Origin: an uncultured Solobacterium sp.
GTDB taxonomy: Bacteria > Bacillota_I > Bacilli_A > Erysipelotrichales > Erysipelotrichaceae
Assembly: GCA_900547815.1 (NCBI GenBank)
Contig: URHY01000043.1
Coordinates: 1 to 18,712, forward strand
DNA: 18,712 nucleotides
Reading direction: 5' to 3'
Translations under genes and position numbers: made by a program
Part shown: positions 7,360 to 15,273 of the stretch, in pieces
Numbering within the stretch: the stretch's first letter is position 1
Layout: each line of letters starts with the position of its first letter
Notes under the pieces: generated by a model
Seen by the model: the letters and a program-made list of their open reading frames with translations, nothing else
Told to the model about the DNA's origin: nothing
The model's database searches: none

Positions 7360-7792
7360 TCGTTTATTATATGTAGTTATGTTATTATCGACACCGTACA
7401 TAGTTTGCACATTGGCAATGATTGCAAGGTTTATTTTATTCGTGTTAAATGGCGAAATGATATACATCGAGTCGCTGTTTAAAAGTTATGTGTGGTTTAT
7501 GGTACATCCTATCAAAATAATTAAAATGGGTGTTGATGGTGTAGTTGTTGGGTTTATGATGATTGAAGATCTGCTTTTTAAAGCAATTGTAAAACGCAAA
7601 TACAAAAGCTACAAAAAGCGTTTGAACCGTGTACAGTATGAAGATGAAAGAAGTCAGGAAGAAATGAAATCGGCCTTGACAATGTCGAGCGACTGGATGA
7701 AATTATTGAGTGATTGTATGGATGATCTTCCGGCTGGTTTTTATACGCCTCGCAAAGTCGTATATGAAGAATATGAGCAATGGTCTGATTAA
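7355..7792 (+). CDS. small membrane protein A1 (cassette 1), four-member paralogue family
   Basis: 145 residues from ATG 7355, 7 nt after AGGAGG; an in-frame GTG at 7316 coincides with the predicted transcription start and is less likely. Residues 1-35 are hydrophobic (one long or two short membrane helices). The cytoplasmic part is basic and shares with its three paralogues (7807, 14316, 14784) the pattern HPIK...D-x-VV-x-x-FM, a KYKSYKKRLNRVQYE-type basic helix, and a C-terminal YTPRKVVYE box. First gene after promoter B; its TAA overlaps the ribosome-binding site of the next gene. No known family recognised. The membrane-plus-basic-helix layout suggests a structural or adaptor part of an envelope complex, which is only inference. 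Confidence 0.8.
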   Translation: MNRLLYVVMLLSTPYIVCTLAMIARFILFVLNGEMIYIESLFKSYVWFMVHPIKIIKMGVDGVVVGFMMIEDLLFKAIVKRKYKSYKKRLNRVQYEDERSQEEMKSALTMSSDWMKLLSDCMDDLPAGFYTPRKVVYEEYEQWSD

Positions 7793-7806
7793 GGAGGAAA
7801 AAGAAT

Positions 7807-8253
7807 ATGTTAATTGCATTATGTTTGGCTAGTATATTAGCAGCCTTGTGGTTAGGAAATATTGTAGGTACAATTATAGTTATGGTTATGTTCTGGTTTA
7901 AGAAAAAGCCACAATATATTAAACCAGCGTTTAAAGCTGAAATCTGGGGATTTAAGCATCCAATTAAAAACACAAGACGTATAATTGATAACGTTGTAAT
8001 CGAATTTATGCAGTTGGATGACAAGATTTTTAAAAAGATGCTTCAATACAAATATAGAAGCAATCAAAAACGAATGAACCGTATTCAATACGAAAGTGAA
8101 AACGAAAAAAAGTGGCTATCTACGACAATGAAGCCATTTGGAAAAGTATTGGAAAATACTTATAAAAGCTTAAATGTGGCGTCAGACTATAAATATACAC
8201 CTCGACGTGTAGTCTATGCTGATTATGACAAAATTTGGGAAATTGAAAGATAA
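7807..8253 (+). CDS. small membrane protein B1 (cassette 1)
   Basis: 148 residues, start ATG 7807 behind TAAGGAGG, 14 nt after A1. N-terminal membrane helix (residues 5-30), then KHPIKNTRRIIDNVV, a basic helix (NQKRMNRIQYE) and a C-terminal YTPRRVVYADYDKIW box. Clearly paralogous to A1 and orthologous in position to B2 at 14784. Gene pairs of two diverged paralogues are kept in both cassettes, so the two products may work as a heteromer (inference). Confidence 0.8.
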   Translation: MLIALCLASILAALWLGNIVGTIIVMVMFWFKKKPQYIKPAFKAEIWGFKHPIKNTRRIIDNVVIEFMQLDDKIFKKMLQYKYRSNQKRMNRIQYESENEKKWLSTTMKPFGKVLENTYKSLNVASDYKYTPRRVVYADYDKIWEIER

Positions 8254-8284
8254 GGATTAGAATGAATAGAGGAGGAAATGTATT

Positions 8285-8563
8285 ATGTTTGTAATGTTTT
8301 GCTTAGTGGCTTTATTTGTGTTGATTTGTGGGGTTTTGGCTATTAAAGAAACATTTGGACCAAATAAAAGAACTGCACATGGAAATCAGGGTTTTGATGA
8401 ATTTTATACGCAACAACGATTTACAGAAGAATTTACTAGAGAATCATTAAAAAGTGTAACACCATTTGAAATGGGCGGATACGATCTAAATCAAGGAAAT
8501 TCATGGAATAACAATAATAATAGTTGTAATAACTTTAATGATTTTGGAAATGGTATGTTTTAA
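8285..8563 (+). CDS. small single-pass membrane protein with Asn-rich tail (cassette 1)
   Basis: 92 residues, ATG 8285 with AGGAGG 9 nt upstream. Residues 1-20 form one hydrophobic helix. Then GPNKRTA, a segment GFDEFYTQQRF, a highly conserved SVTPFEMGGY and an Asn-rich end finishing NDFGNGMF. The homologue at 15274 keeps TPFEMGGY and the same last residues, so the tail is under selection. The bases before the start (8251-8284) are also almost identical to cassette 2. Function unknown. Confidence 0.8.
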   Translation: MFVMFCLVALFVLICGVLAIKETFGPNKRTAHGNQGFDEFYTQQRFTEEFTRESLKSVTPFEMGGYDLNQGNSWNNNNNSCNNFNDFGNGMF

Positions 8564-8621
8564 GAAAGCAAAATTTGGGGATTTGGCGAGCAATAGGGAA
8601 TGATAAAAGGAGAATAAGAAT

Positions 8622-9425
8622 ATGAATACAAACAAATACTCATTGGAATCAAGAAAAAAACAGGCAAAAAGCTATAAATTCTGGGGCGTGCTTTTAATCA
8701 CAGTCGGAATAGGACTGTTCCTGTATGCTGTAGCTAAAATGGTGTTTGAACCACAGATTACAGCTGGTCTTGGAACTTCTGAATGGCATGATCAGTTTAA
8801 TGCGATGCAAAGCTATCGACAATCAATGGAACATGTTATTCCAGTCTTTGCTGTAAGCGGAATACTCATCATAGGGCTTGGTGATGTTCTGTGGAGAAAA
8901 TACAAAACATTATCCACAGGATTATACGGGGAAGAGCTTGTATCATACACTTTAAACACTCTTCCAAATGAATACACGATGTATAATAACATTCTTCTTG
9001 AAAAAAACGGAAAACGAGCAGAAATCGATACACTCGTTATATCAAAATATGGAGTTTTTTTAGGAGAAGTCAAAAATTATAAAGGTCGTATTTCTGGAAA
9101 CGAGAACGATTCAGCTTGGACACAGACTAAGAAAAGTTCTGGTGGAAAGTGCTATGAGAACAGTATTAAGAATCCAGTCAAGCAGGCTAAATTTCAAACT
9201 TATCTTCTATCCTCAATCCTGAAAGAAAACGGTTTAAACTGCTATATTCATCCATATGTAGTATTTATTAGTGCGGAAGATATCACTACAGATTCTGAGC
9301 TCGTTTTAAAAAGTGAGAATGAATTCTATAACACGATTCTTTCATACCATGACACAAAAATATCTAAAGAAAACCTAGAAAAGCTTAAAGGGGTAATGGA
9401 ATGTCTGAAAAAATCAGAATCCTGA
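8622..9425 (+). CDS. membrane-anchored NERD-domain protein (cassette 1)
   Basis: 267 residues, ATG 8622 behind AAGGAG. Two membrane helices (about 20-40 and 73-92) flank an extracellular loop. A cytoplasmic NERD (nuclease-related domain) follows, about 105-230. NERD is a restriction-endonuclease-like fold, and the expected acidic/lysine core is visible: E134-I-D136 and E149-V-K151 within LGEVKNYKG. NERD proteins are thought to process nucleic acids, but their substrates are mostly unknown. Its last 25 nt overlap the start of the next gene (ATG 9401), implying translational coupling. The loop between the helices is 100% conserved with the cassette 2 copy. Confidence 0.85.
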   Translation: MNTNKYSLESRKKQAKSYKFWGVLLITVGIGLFLYAVAKMVFEPQITAGLGTSEWHDQFNAMQSYRQSMEHVIPVFAVSGILIIGLGDVLWRKYKTLSTGLYGEELVSYTLNTLPNEYTMYNNILLEKNGKRAEIDTLVISKYGVFLGEVKNYKGRISGNENDSAWTQTKKSSGGKCYENSIKNPVKQAKFQTYLLSSILKENGLNCYIHPYVVFISAEDITTDSELVLKSENEFYNTILSYHDTKISKENLEKLKGVMECLKKSES

Positions 9426-9781
9426 AAAGCAGATGGGATGAAGTACCGTCAGGAACGATAGCTATATTTCTCAATGTAATACAGGCACGTATTTAATGAC
9501 GTGTGATTCTGGTATTATAATTGTATTGCAGGGGGATCCCTGAAGAATCGATTCAATCAGAAGTCTTAGAAGATGATTTTTTATTTGGATACATCATAGA
9601 AGGATACCAGTATTTAACAATTGAGGATGTTTTGAGCATCACAGCAGAAAATGATTTAACTTATTTCGATATAGAAAATGTTGAAATGATTCAGAGAATC
9701 TTTCAGGAGTATGCTGATTTCACAAAGCCTTTTATGAAACTTGGCAATCAAAATCGTATAGAAAAAGCAAAACTAAATTAA
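9401..9781 (+). pseudogene. frameshift gene, cassette 1 copy, broken by a 1-nt deletion
   Basis: Homologue of 16381-16759. ATG 9401 overlaps the NERD gene by 25 nt. The frame begins MSEKIRILKSRWDE as in copy 2 but hits TAA at 9494-9496, because one base is missing near 9472 relative to copy 2. Downstream, codons from 9475 (CNTGTYLMTC) match copy 2 in a different frame and end at the same CCC-TGA (9538-9543). From 9542 a third stretch of 79 codons (EESIQS...YQYLTIEDVLSIT) again matches copy 2. So this copy carries the shared +1 site plus one private deletion. A TTG at 9521 could nominally start the last part but has no proper ribosome-binding site. No recognised family. Confidence 0.7.
9530..9543 (+). 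other. prfB-like +1 frameshift site, copy 1
   Basis: AGGGGG at 9530-9535, two bases, then CCC TGA (9538-9543). Slipping of tRNA-Pro from CCC to CCT would place GAA GAA in frame, where the conserved downstream codons begin. It is the same arrangement as at 16511-16524. Confidence 0.6.
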
Positions 9782-9794
9782 CGGGGAGGTATGA

Positions 9795-9906
9795 ATGGAT
9801 TTTAACAGGGCGTTAGATAAAAAGCAGACGTCTTCTTCTTTTAATTTCACTAAGTCAATGGGTGGTTTACTTGAAATATTTTGTATATAAAAAAGCTGAT
9901 AAATGA
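9795..9906 (+). pseudogene. remnant of a membrane acyltransferase gene
   Basis: ATG 9795, with GGGGAGG 4-10 nt upstream, begins MDFNRALDKKQT, matching MNFKRALSKEQT at the start of the acyltransferase at 18261. The match ends after 12 codons. In another frame, 9832-9906 reads as a membrane helix with a basic end (SLSQWVVYLKYFVYKKADK then TGA), which would suit the last helix of such an enzyme. This suggests an internal deletion of most of the gene, leaving both ends. The 3' part cannot be confirmed because the other copy runs off the window. Confidence 0.5.
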
Positions 9907-9925
9907 AAGTGGAGGGAAAAATATA

Positions 9926-10699
9926 ATGTTTAATTTTACAGATTACACAGTCGCTTATATCATTGGTGGAATAACATTCTTACTTTTAATCGTTATGGCA
10001 ATAATATATCGACGAATTTCTAATAAGCAAAAGAAGAATATATTAATCTTGGTTTCTGTACTTATTTTTATTTGCGGAGGATATAGTACTTTTGTTTGTA
10101 AAACAAAGACAGATACAATGTTGCAAGAAATCGATGCATTTAACAAGAAATTGGATGCAAAACCTTCTTATTTAGAATCGTCTTGTATTCAATATAAAAA
10201 TTATCCTCCTATTTATGTGCATTCAGATGCAAAAATCACAGAATCAGACGTTCAACTAGTAAAAGAAGAATTAGATATTACTCCTGAATGGCTGTATAAA
10301 GATATTTCAAAGATTTCGTTTGTTTCTTTACAATATTTAGAAGAAAATTTTTCTATCACACAACCAGTATCTGGATATGCTCTTAATGAATATGGAGTGT
10401 ACAAGATTTATTTAACATCCTTAGCTTCTTCAAAAACTTTAAATCATGAGCTCGGGCATGTTTATGATTATAAATTTTTCATAACATACACTCAAGATTA
10501 TCATGATATTGAGCCACCAACAGTTTTGTCTACAAATCAAGCTAAAGTATGCGAAGCCATCGCTCAAAGTAATGGAAACGCTGATCATTGTATGAGTTCA
10601 TATCATGAAACATTTGCAGATGCTATAGCGTTATATGTGATGTCTCCCGATAAATTACCTCCTGATTTAAAAGCGTGGATGGATTCTCTACCCAAATAA
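9926..10699 (+). CDS. membrane-anchored HExxH zinc metallopeptidase
   Basis: 257 residues from ATG 9926, which has GGAGGG nine bases upstream (the earlier in-frame ATG at 9881 lies in the acyltransferase remnant). Two helices (about 8-30 and 40-60) are joined by a short basic, cytoplasmic loop, so the large C-terminal domain should be outside the cell. It contains HELGH at 174-178 with a following VYD, and a likely third zinc ligand E228 in YHETFADAIALYV. The HELGH...E-x-F-A-x-A layout resembles gluzincins of the anthrax lethal factor-like group, though similarity is only motif-deep. It is last in the promoter B unit and has no counterpart in cassette 2. It could cut surface or sensor proteins (inference). 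Confidence 0.75.
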   Translation: MFNFTDYTVAYIIGGITFLLLIVMAIIYRRISNKQKKNILILVSVLIFICGGYSTFVCKTKTDTMLQEIDAFNKKLDAKPSYLESSCIQYKNYPPIYVHSDAKITESDVQLVKEELDITPEWLYKDISKISFVSLQYLEENFSITQPVSGYALNEYGVYKIYLTSLASSKTLNHELGHVYDYKFFITYTQDYHDIEPPTVLSTNQAKVCEAIAQSNGNADHCMSSYHETFADAIALYVMSPDKLPPDLKAWMDSLPK

Positions 10700-10708
10700 G
10701 ATAATCAG

Positions 10709-10757
10709 CCTTTCTGTGGCTTGTTGTATACAAGAAACACAGGGAGGTTCTTTTTTT
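10709..10757 (+). terminator. rho-independent terminator after the metallopeptidase
   Basis: An imperfect stem (CCTTTCTGTG...CTTG with CAAG...CACAGGGAGG, including two T-G pairs and a small internal loop) over TTGTATA, followed within three bases by seven T residues. It starts 10 nt after the metallopeptidase stop. Confidence 0.75.
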
Positions 10758-10823
10758 ATGAAACACATAAAAACACTAATCATTACACTTATTTTACCTT
10801 TTATGGTTTTAGAACTGAATTAA
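10758..10823 (+). CDS. possible 21-residue hydrophobic peptide
   Basis: ATG 10758 lies 10 nt after GGGAGG and encodes MKHIKTLIITLILPFMVLELN. It looks like a single membrane helix or a signal-peptide remnant. The ribosome-binding site is also the 3' arm of the terminator, so it may be a chance ORF. A small toxin-like or leader peptide is possible but not shown. Confidence 0.2.
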   Translation: MKHIKTLIITLILPFMVLELN

Positions 10824-10842
10824 TAAAAAATGTGACCCTATT

Positions 10843-10870
10843 TGCAACTATTTTGTTTTTAACTTCGTTA
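10843..10870 (+). promoter_or_regulatory. ECF-sigma-like promoter C
   Basis: TGCAAC (10843-10848), 17 bp, CGTTA (10866-10870), then AGTGAAAGGAGG. Identical signature to A, B and D. It lies 90 bp before surface protein 2. An AGGAGG right after the predicted start has no good start codon near it. Confidence 0.8.
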
Positions 10871-10960
10871 GATAAAGTGAAAGGAGGTAAGAATTATATC
10901 GGTTTTGCATCCGATAGAACAAAATGCGGAAAGTCATGAATAGACAGAAAGGTTAAATAT

Positions 10961-13900
10961 ATGAAAAAAAACAAATTAGTTAAATCTACGTTGGTAGGTG
11001 TAACGGCTATTACTGGTGTTACATCAAGTATTGTGAAAGTCTTTGCGAATGAAGGACAAGTATCTTTTGAATTAAAAAAGGATGATCAAAAAATATTTAC
11101 TAAACAAGCGGAATTAGAAAATAGAATCCATGAAATACAAGGGAAAGTGTTTGAAGCTAAATTGAAAGAAGATACTGCAAAAGGCACATTGAGTGTGGCA
11201 AAAAAAGATGTCGATTTGAATCAAAATCAATATGATGAAACGAATTTTAAATCAAAAGTAGAGTTTGATGAAATTAATAGAGAAATTGATTTAAGAGTGC
11301 AACCAATCATTGATGAGATTGCCAAGTTAGAAAATGAAATCAGTAAAACGAATAAAGAGTTAGATACTCAAAAATCTATATCTGAAAAAGCTTCTGAAGA
11401 TTTGAAAACAGCTCAAAGTGATTTAGAAACCAAACAAAAAGAACTGGCGGATTTAAAAACATGTTTGGAATCATTCGGAGTTAAAGATTACTCAGAATTA
11501 GAATCTGAAGTTAACAAAGCTACAGAAACATTGAATGAGGCTTCTGCGAGTGCTGAATCAGTTAAACAAGTTTTAGCTGAAAAGGAACTTGAGCTGGAAA
11601 CAGCAAAAACGGGTGTTGAAACAGCACAATCCGGACTTCAAATGGCGACAGAAGCATTAGAACGTGCAAATGCTGATGTAAAGAGTGCTGAAGGAGAAGT
11701 TATAACCGCTCAAAACAACTTATCTAAGTTTACAGATGAAAATGAATATAATAAGTGTTTAGAAAGACTAGAACAGGCTAAAGTAAATCTTGAATCTGCT
11801 AAAAACAACGTAATTGCTAAAACATCGGACTTAGAAACCGGTAAAACAAACTTAGCAAATGCGGAATCTGTGGAAGCTGAAAAACAAAGTGAATTTGACG
11901 CAAGTGTTACTGCATTAAATGATGCAAATGCAAAAGTTACGGAAGCTGAAACAACGAAAGACAAAGCCCAGAAGGCTTTGGATGAAGCTGTTAAAATGGC
12001 AGGAATAAAAGAAGATGAAATCAATGACTTGAAAAATCGTATTACTGATGCTGAAAAGGATGTGGCAGACGCTCAAAATGCCTACGATCAGGCAAAAACG
12101 GACTATGATTCAACATTGACACCTTTGGAACTGGCACAAAAGAATTTGGCTGACTTCGAAAAAGCACATGCTGACCAGCTATCTCAGTTAAATCAGGGTA
12201 TTCAAGGATACTATGATTCTATTGGAGCGATTGCTGCAACAGATATCATCAAGAATCCTCGTGGGAAATTGAATGGTCACACAAATATTGGTGCTACAAA
12301 TGACGCAACATCTTTAGATAATGTTATGAATTCAATTTCTTATTTGAAAGAATTCAATAAAATCCGTGTTTCTGAGGGGTTGTCTGAGTTAAAAGTAAGT
12401 ATGGTACTGATGGCTATATCACAGGTAAATGCCAATTGGCAAAGAGATACAGCTGAAATTGGAAATGTAGCTCACTCAGGTGTATACAAAACAGGTGAAA
12501 ATGCAGCTTGGGGCTATGGTGATGCTGAATCAAAGGCGAGTCCTTTTACAGTTTGGTATAATCTTGAAAAGTCGTGGTATCAAAATGGAATCACAGACTT
12601 TCATAAGGTTGGGCATTATAAAAATATTACAAGTAAAGCTTATGATTATACAGGATATGCACATATAGAAGAAGGGTGTTATGGCTCAACAGACATTCAA
12701 GAATTTGATCAATACTGGGGTGAAAATGCATATGGAGTCGAAGCTACAGGTTCTAAAAACGACCGTATTATCACTTTGGAAGAATTCGAAACTTCTTTAA
12801 ACAATTACGCATCTGGATTAAAAGATGTATCAACCCAGCACAACGCCCTTGAAGAAGCTGTTAAAAAAGCCCAAATAGATGGCACAGAAAAAGATGATGC
12901 AGCATTGAAATCTGCGTTATCATTATTGAATAATCGGAAAGCTGCATTAAAAGTATTGAACGAACATATGACAAAAGCTACTTTGGAAAAAACAGAAGTT
13001 GATACTGCAAAAGCTGAAGCGGAAGCAAACTTCCAAAAAGCAGAACAGGCTGTAAAAGAAGCAGAAGCAAATGTTGAAGCAAAAGTGACAGCTAGAGCAA
13101 CAGCAGAAGCGAATTTATCAAAAGCAAAGGCTGAAGTTACAGCTAAGAAGATAGCAAAAGCGGAAGCTGAAAATAACCTTGTAAAAGCTAATCAAGATGT
13201 AACTCATATTTCTGAAACGATTGATGTATTAACTCATACAGTCAACAATTGGAGTACTGAAAAAGCAAAATCTGAAAAAGCTCTTGAAACAGCACAAGCT
13301 CATTTAAAGGAAGCTAAAGTGAACCTAGAATTAAAAACAAAAAATTTAGAAAGCACTAAAGAAAATCTTGAAAAGGTTAAACAAATTCAAGATGATGCTC
13401 AAACAGTGGTGGATAAAACAAAAGTGGATTCCGAAAAAGCTGTGAAGAGTTTAAAAGAGGCTCAATTTCAATATGACATACTTTTGGAAAAAGTTAATGC
13501 GTATAAAAATACTTCTGGACAAGTAGGAAGTACTTCTGAAGATGTAACGAAGTTAACAACTCAGATATTTGACTTGAAAAAATCAAAAGAGATGGCGGAG
13601 TCTAATGTGGCTATACTAGAAAATGATTTAGATGCTAGTAAAATAAAAGTCGATCAGTTAAGTAAACACAAAGAACAATTTAATAAACTACGCAATATAT
13701 TAGCTACTGTTCTTACAAATGGAACAAATGCTGATTTGAGTGAAATTAGTGATCTAGATTTGCTGCAGAAGTATAAGCGGTTGGCTCATACTGTCGATGT
13801 GTTGAATATATCAAAGAAAAATCTTGAAGAAGTTAAATTAGATTATAAGATAAAAGAAAGTTCATATTTGAAAGCACATGAAGAATTAAATGATGCTGTT

Positions 13901-14131
13901 GATGAGTATAACAAAGCAATGGCAGATCTTAATTCATATTTACGTGAACAAAATTCTCAAGAAAGGGATAAAGCAGAACTTTCTAAAAAACTTAATCAAA
14001 ACAAAAAAGATAATGTGAATACAGGAGTAGATGCTTCGGTATCGGGATATATGGCATCAGCAAGTCTAGCTGGTTTATCTTTAGTTGGTTCTACTGAAAT
14101 GAAACGTCGAAAAAAACAAATAAAAAGATAA
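10961..14131 (+). CDS. CAP-domain coiled-coil surface protein 2, wall anchored
   Basis: 1056 residues, intact. The signal peptide (residues 1-30) ends at VFA before NEG. Coiled coil about 35-430, rich in Ala, Glu and Lys. CAP/SCP-like domain about 450-600, with VAHSG near 504, TGENAAWGYG near 513 and HKVGHYKNIT near 548. Second coiled coil about 630-1010. The C-terminal anchor is VNTGV, a short hydrophobic stretch and KRRKKQIKR. CAP domains are extracellular and varied in function (lipid binding, proteolysis, adhesion), so the exact role is open. Long rods carrying a central globular domain suggest an adhesin or surface-layer-like protein. Full-length paralogue of the gene at 2459. Monocistronic between promoter C and a weak terminator. 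Confidence 0.9.
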   Translation: MKKNKLVKSTLVGVTAITGVTSSIVKVFANEGQVSFELKKDDQKIFTKQAELENRIHEIQGKVFEAKLKEDTAKGTLSVAKKDVDLNQNQYDETNFKSKVEFDEINREIDLRVQPIIDEIAKLENEISKTNKELDTQKSISEKASEDLKTAQSDLETKQKELADLKTCLESFGVKDYSELESEVNKATETLNEASASAESVKQVLAEKELELETAKTGVETAQSGLQMATEALERANADVKSAEGEVITAQNNLSKFTDENEYNKCLERLEQAKVNLESAKNNVIAKTSDLETGKTNLANAESVEAEKQSEFDASVTALNDANAKVTEAETTKDKAQKALDEAVKMAGIKEDEINDLKNRITDAEKDVADAQNAYDQAKTDYDSTLTPLELAQKNLADFEKAHADQLSQLNQGIQGYYDSIGAIAATDIIKNPRGKLNGHTNIGATNDATSLDNVMNSISYLKEFNKIRVSEGLSELKVSMVLMAISQVNANWQRDTAEIGNVAHSGVYKTGENAAWGYGDAESKASPFTVWYNLEKSWYQNGITDFHKVGHYKNITSKAYDYTGYAHIEEGCYGSTDIQEFDQYWGENAYGVEATGSKNDRIITLEEFETSLNNYASGLKDVSTQHNALEEAVKKAQIDGTEKDDAALKSALSLLNNRKAALKVLNEHMTKATLEKTEVDTAKAEAEANFQKAEQAVKEAEANVEAKVTARATAEANLSKAKAEVTAKKIAKAEAENNLVKANQDVTHISETIDVLTHTVNNWSTEKAKSEKALETAQAHLKEAKVNLELKTKNLESTKENLEKVKQIQDDAQTVVDKTKVDSEKAVKSLKEAQFQYDILLEKVNAYKNTSGQVGSTSEDVTKLTTQIFDLKKSKEMAESNVAILENDLDASKIKVDQLSKHKEQFNKLRNILATVLTNGTNADLSEISDLDLLQKYKRLAHTVDVLNISKKNLEEVKLDYKIKESSYLKAHEELNDAVDEYNKAMADLNSYLREQNSQERDKAELSKKLNQNKKDNVNTGVDASVSGYMASASLAGLSLVGSTEMKRRKKQIKR

Positions 14132-14154
14132 GGGTTGGTTTCCAATCCTTATTT
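14130..14154 (+). terminator. weak terminator after surface protein 2
   Basis: AAGGGTTGG (14130-14138) pairs with CCAATCCTT (14142-14150), with one G-T pair and a 3-nt loop. The following tract is only ATTTAT, so termination may be partial and cassette 2 could receive readthrough. Confidence 0.55.
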
Positions 14155-14242
14155 ATGAAATTGAAATGATTTTAATGCTTAAACCAGTAAAAAAAGTAGA
14201 AATCAAAATGTTTTAAAAATTTCATATTTTTTTTAAATATTT

Positions 14243-14270
14243 TGCAACTTTTTTAATAAACACTCCGTTA
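14243..14270 (+). promoter_or_regulatory. ECF-sigma-like promoter D
   Basis: TGCAAC (14243-14248), 17 bp, CGTTA (14266-14270), then GTATAGTGAAAG. It drives cassette 2, which contains sigma 2, so positive autoregulation is expected if sigma 2 recognises it. Confidence 0.8.
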
Positions 14271-14320
14271 AGTATAGTGAAAGAAATAAAAAGCGTTAAG
14301 CTAGGAGGAAAAAGTATGAA
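14262..14320 (+). repeat. 59-bp block identical to 7301-7359
   Basis: Second copy of the promoter/leader block, running from just before the -10 element to the second codon of A2. Confidence 0.95.
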
Positions 14321-14759
14321 GAGTTTATTGTTTGCAGTTGGTTCATTATGGGGCGCATGGTTATTGGGCGTTGTAGTAGCGGCAATTATCATGGTTCTGT
14401 ATTTTTGTTTAAAAGGTAATATCAAATTTACCAAATCAGCTATAAGATTTTGTGTATGGAATATTACCCATCCTTTCAAGAGCATAAGATTGATTATAGA
14501 TAGTGCAGTTTGCATGTTTATGAATTTAAATGATTTGATTTTTAGAATGATTGTGAAACATAGATACAATAGATATCAAAAAAGAATGAATCGCGTTAAA
14601 TATGAGAAAAAAGATAATCAGGAAAAGATGAAGGAAATATTAGAAATTCATAGTGAAGGGTTGGATTTGTTAGCAAAAGGATATGAAATCTATCCATCGA
14701 ACTTCTATACACCACGTAAAGTTGTATATAAAGAATTAGATGATATGTGGATTGCTTAA
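14316..14759 (+). CDS. small membrane protein A2 (cassette 2)
   Basis: 147 residues from ATG 14316, 7 nt after AGGAGG (the in-frame GTG at 14277 is at the predicted transcript start). N-terminal hydrophobic segment (residues 5-32), HPFKSIRLIIDSAV, a basic helix (YNRYQKRMNRVKYE) and the C-terminal FYTPRKVVYKE box. Same position and family as A1, but the proteins are well diverged despite identical leaders. Confidence 0.8.
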   Translation: MKSLLFAVGSLWGAWLLGVVVAAIIMVLYFCLKGNIKFTKSAIRFCVWNITHPFKSIRLIIDSAVCMFMNLNDLIFRMIVKHRYNRYQKRMNRVKYEKKDNQEKMKEILEIHSEGLDLLAKGYEIYPSNFYTPRKVVYKELDDMWIA

Positions 14760-14783
14760 TAAAAGAAATTGGAGGAAATAAGT

Positions 14784-15242
14784 ATGAAAAGTTTATTGAA
14801 TATTGCATTATTTATAGTATTAGTTTTTGTGACATTTAATTTAGGATTATTATTAGGCACTTTATTTATAACTGTATATTATTGTTTAAAAGGTAAAGTT
14901 GAAAATATAAAGTCAGCTTGGCATGCTTATGCATGGTATACTAAGCACCCTATTAAGACATTAAAAGTAATGGGAGATGATGTAGTTGTTTATTATATGA
15001 GATTAGAAGATAAGGTTTTTAAGAAAATTCTTGAACGTAAATATAATGGTTATCAAAAGAGAATAAAACGTATTCAATATGAAAATGAAAATAATAGAGA
15101 AAGTATGGAACAATTACTTCAAACTCTTAGTAGAGTAATTAAGGGAAATAAAAAAGAATTAGAACTAGCTCCAGCAAATATTTATACTCCTCGCAAAGTG
15201 ATTTATGAGGATTATAATGAAATTTGGGGAATCGAAAAATAA
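14784..15242 (+). CDS. small membrane protein B2 (cassette 2)
   Basis: 152 residues, ATG 14784 with GGAGG 9-13 nt upstream; an earlier in-frame TTG lies inside that site. One N-terminal membrane segment (residues 4-32), KHPIKTLKVMGDDVVVYYM, basic helix YNGYQKRIKRIQYE and a C-terminal YTPRKVIYEDYNEIW box. Fourth member of the family, equivalent to B1. Confidence 0.8.
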   Translation: MKSLLNIALFIVLVFVTFNLGLLLGTLFITVYYCLKGKVENIKSAWHAYAWYTKHPIKTLKVMGDDVVVYYMRLEDKVFKKILERKYNGYQKRIKRIQYENENNRESMEQLLQTLSRVIKGNKKELELAPANIYTPRKVIYEDYNEIWGIEK

Positions 15243-15273
15243 GGATTAGACTGAATAGAGGAGGAAATGTATT

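Noticed and set aside
10721..10939. 72-codon ORF over promoter C
   Set aside because: It starts at a TTG inside a terminator and runs through the promoter; its composition is not protein-like.
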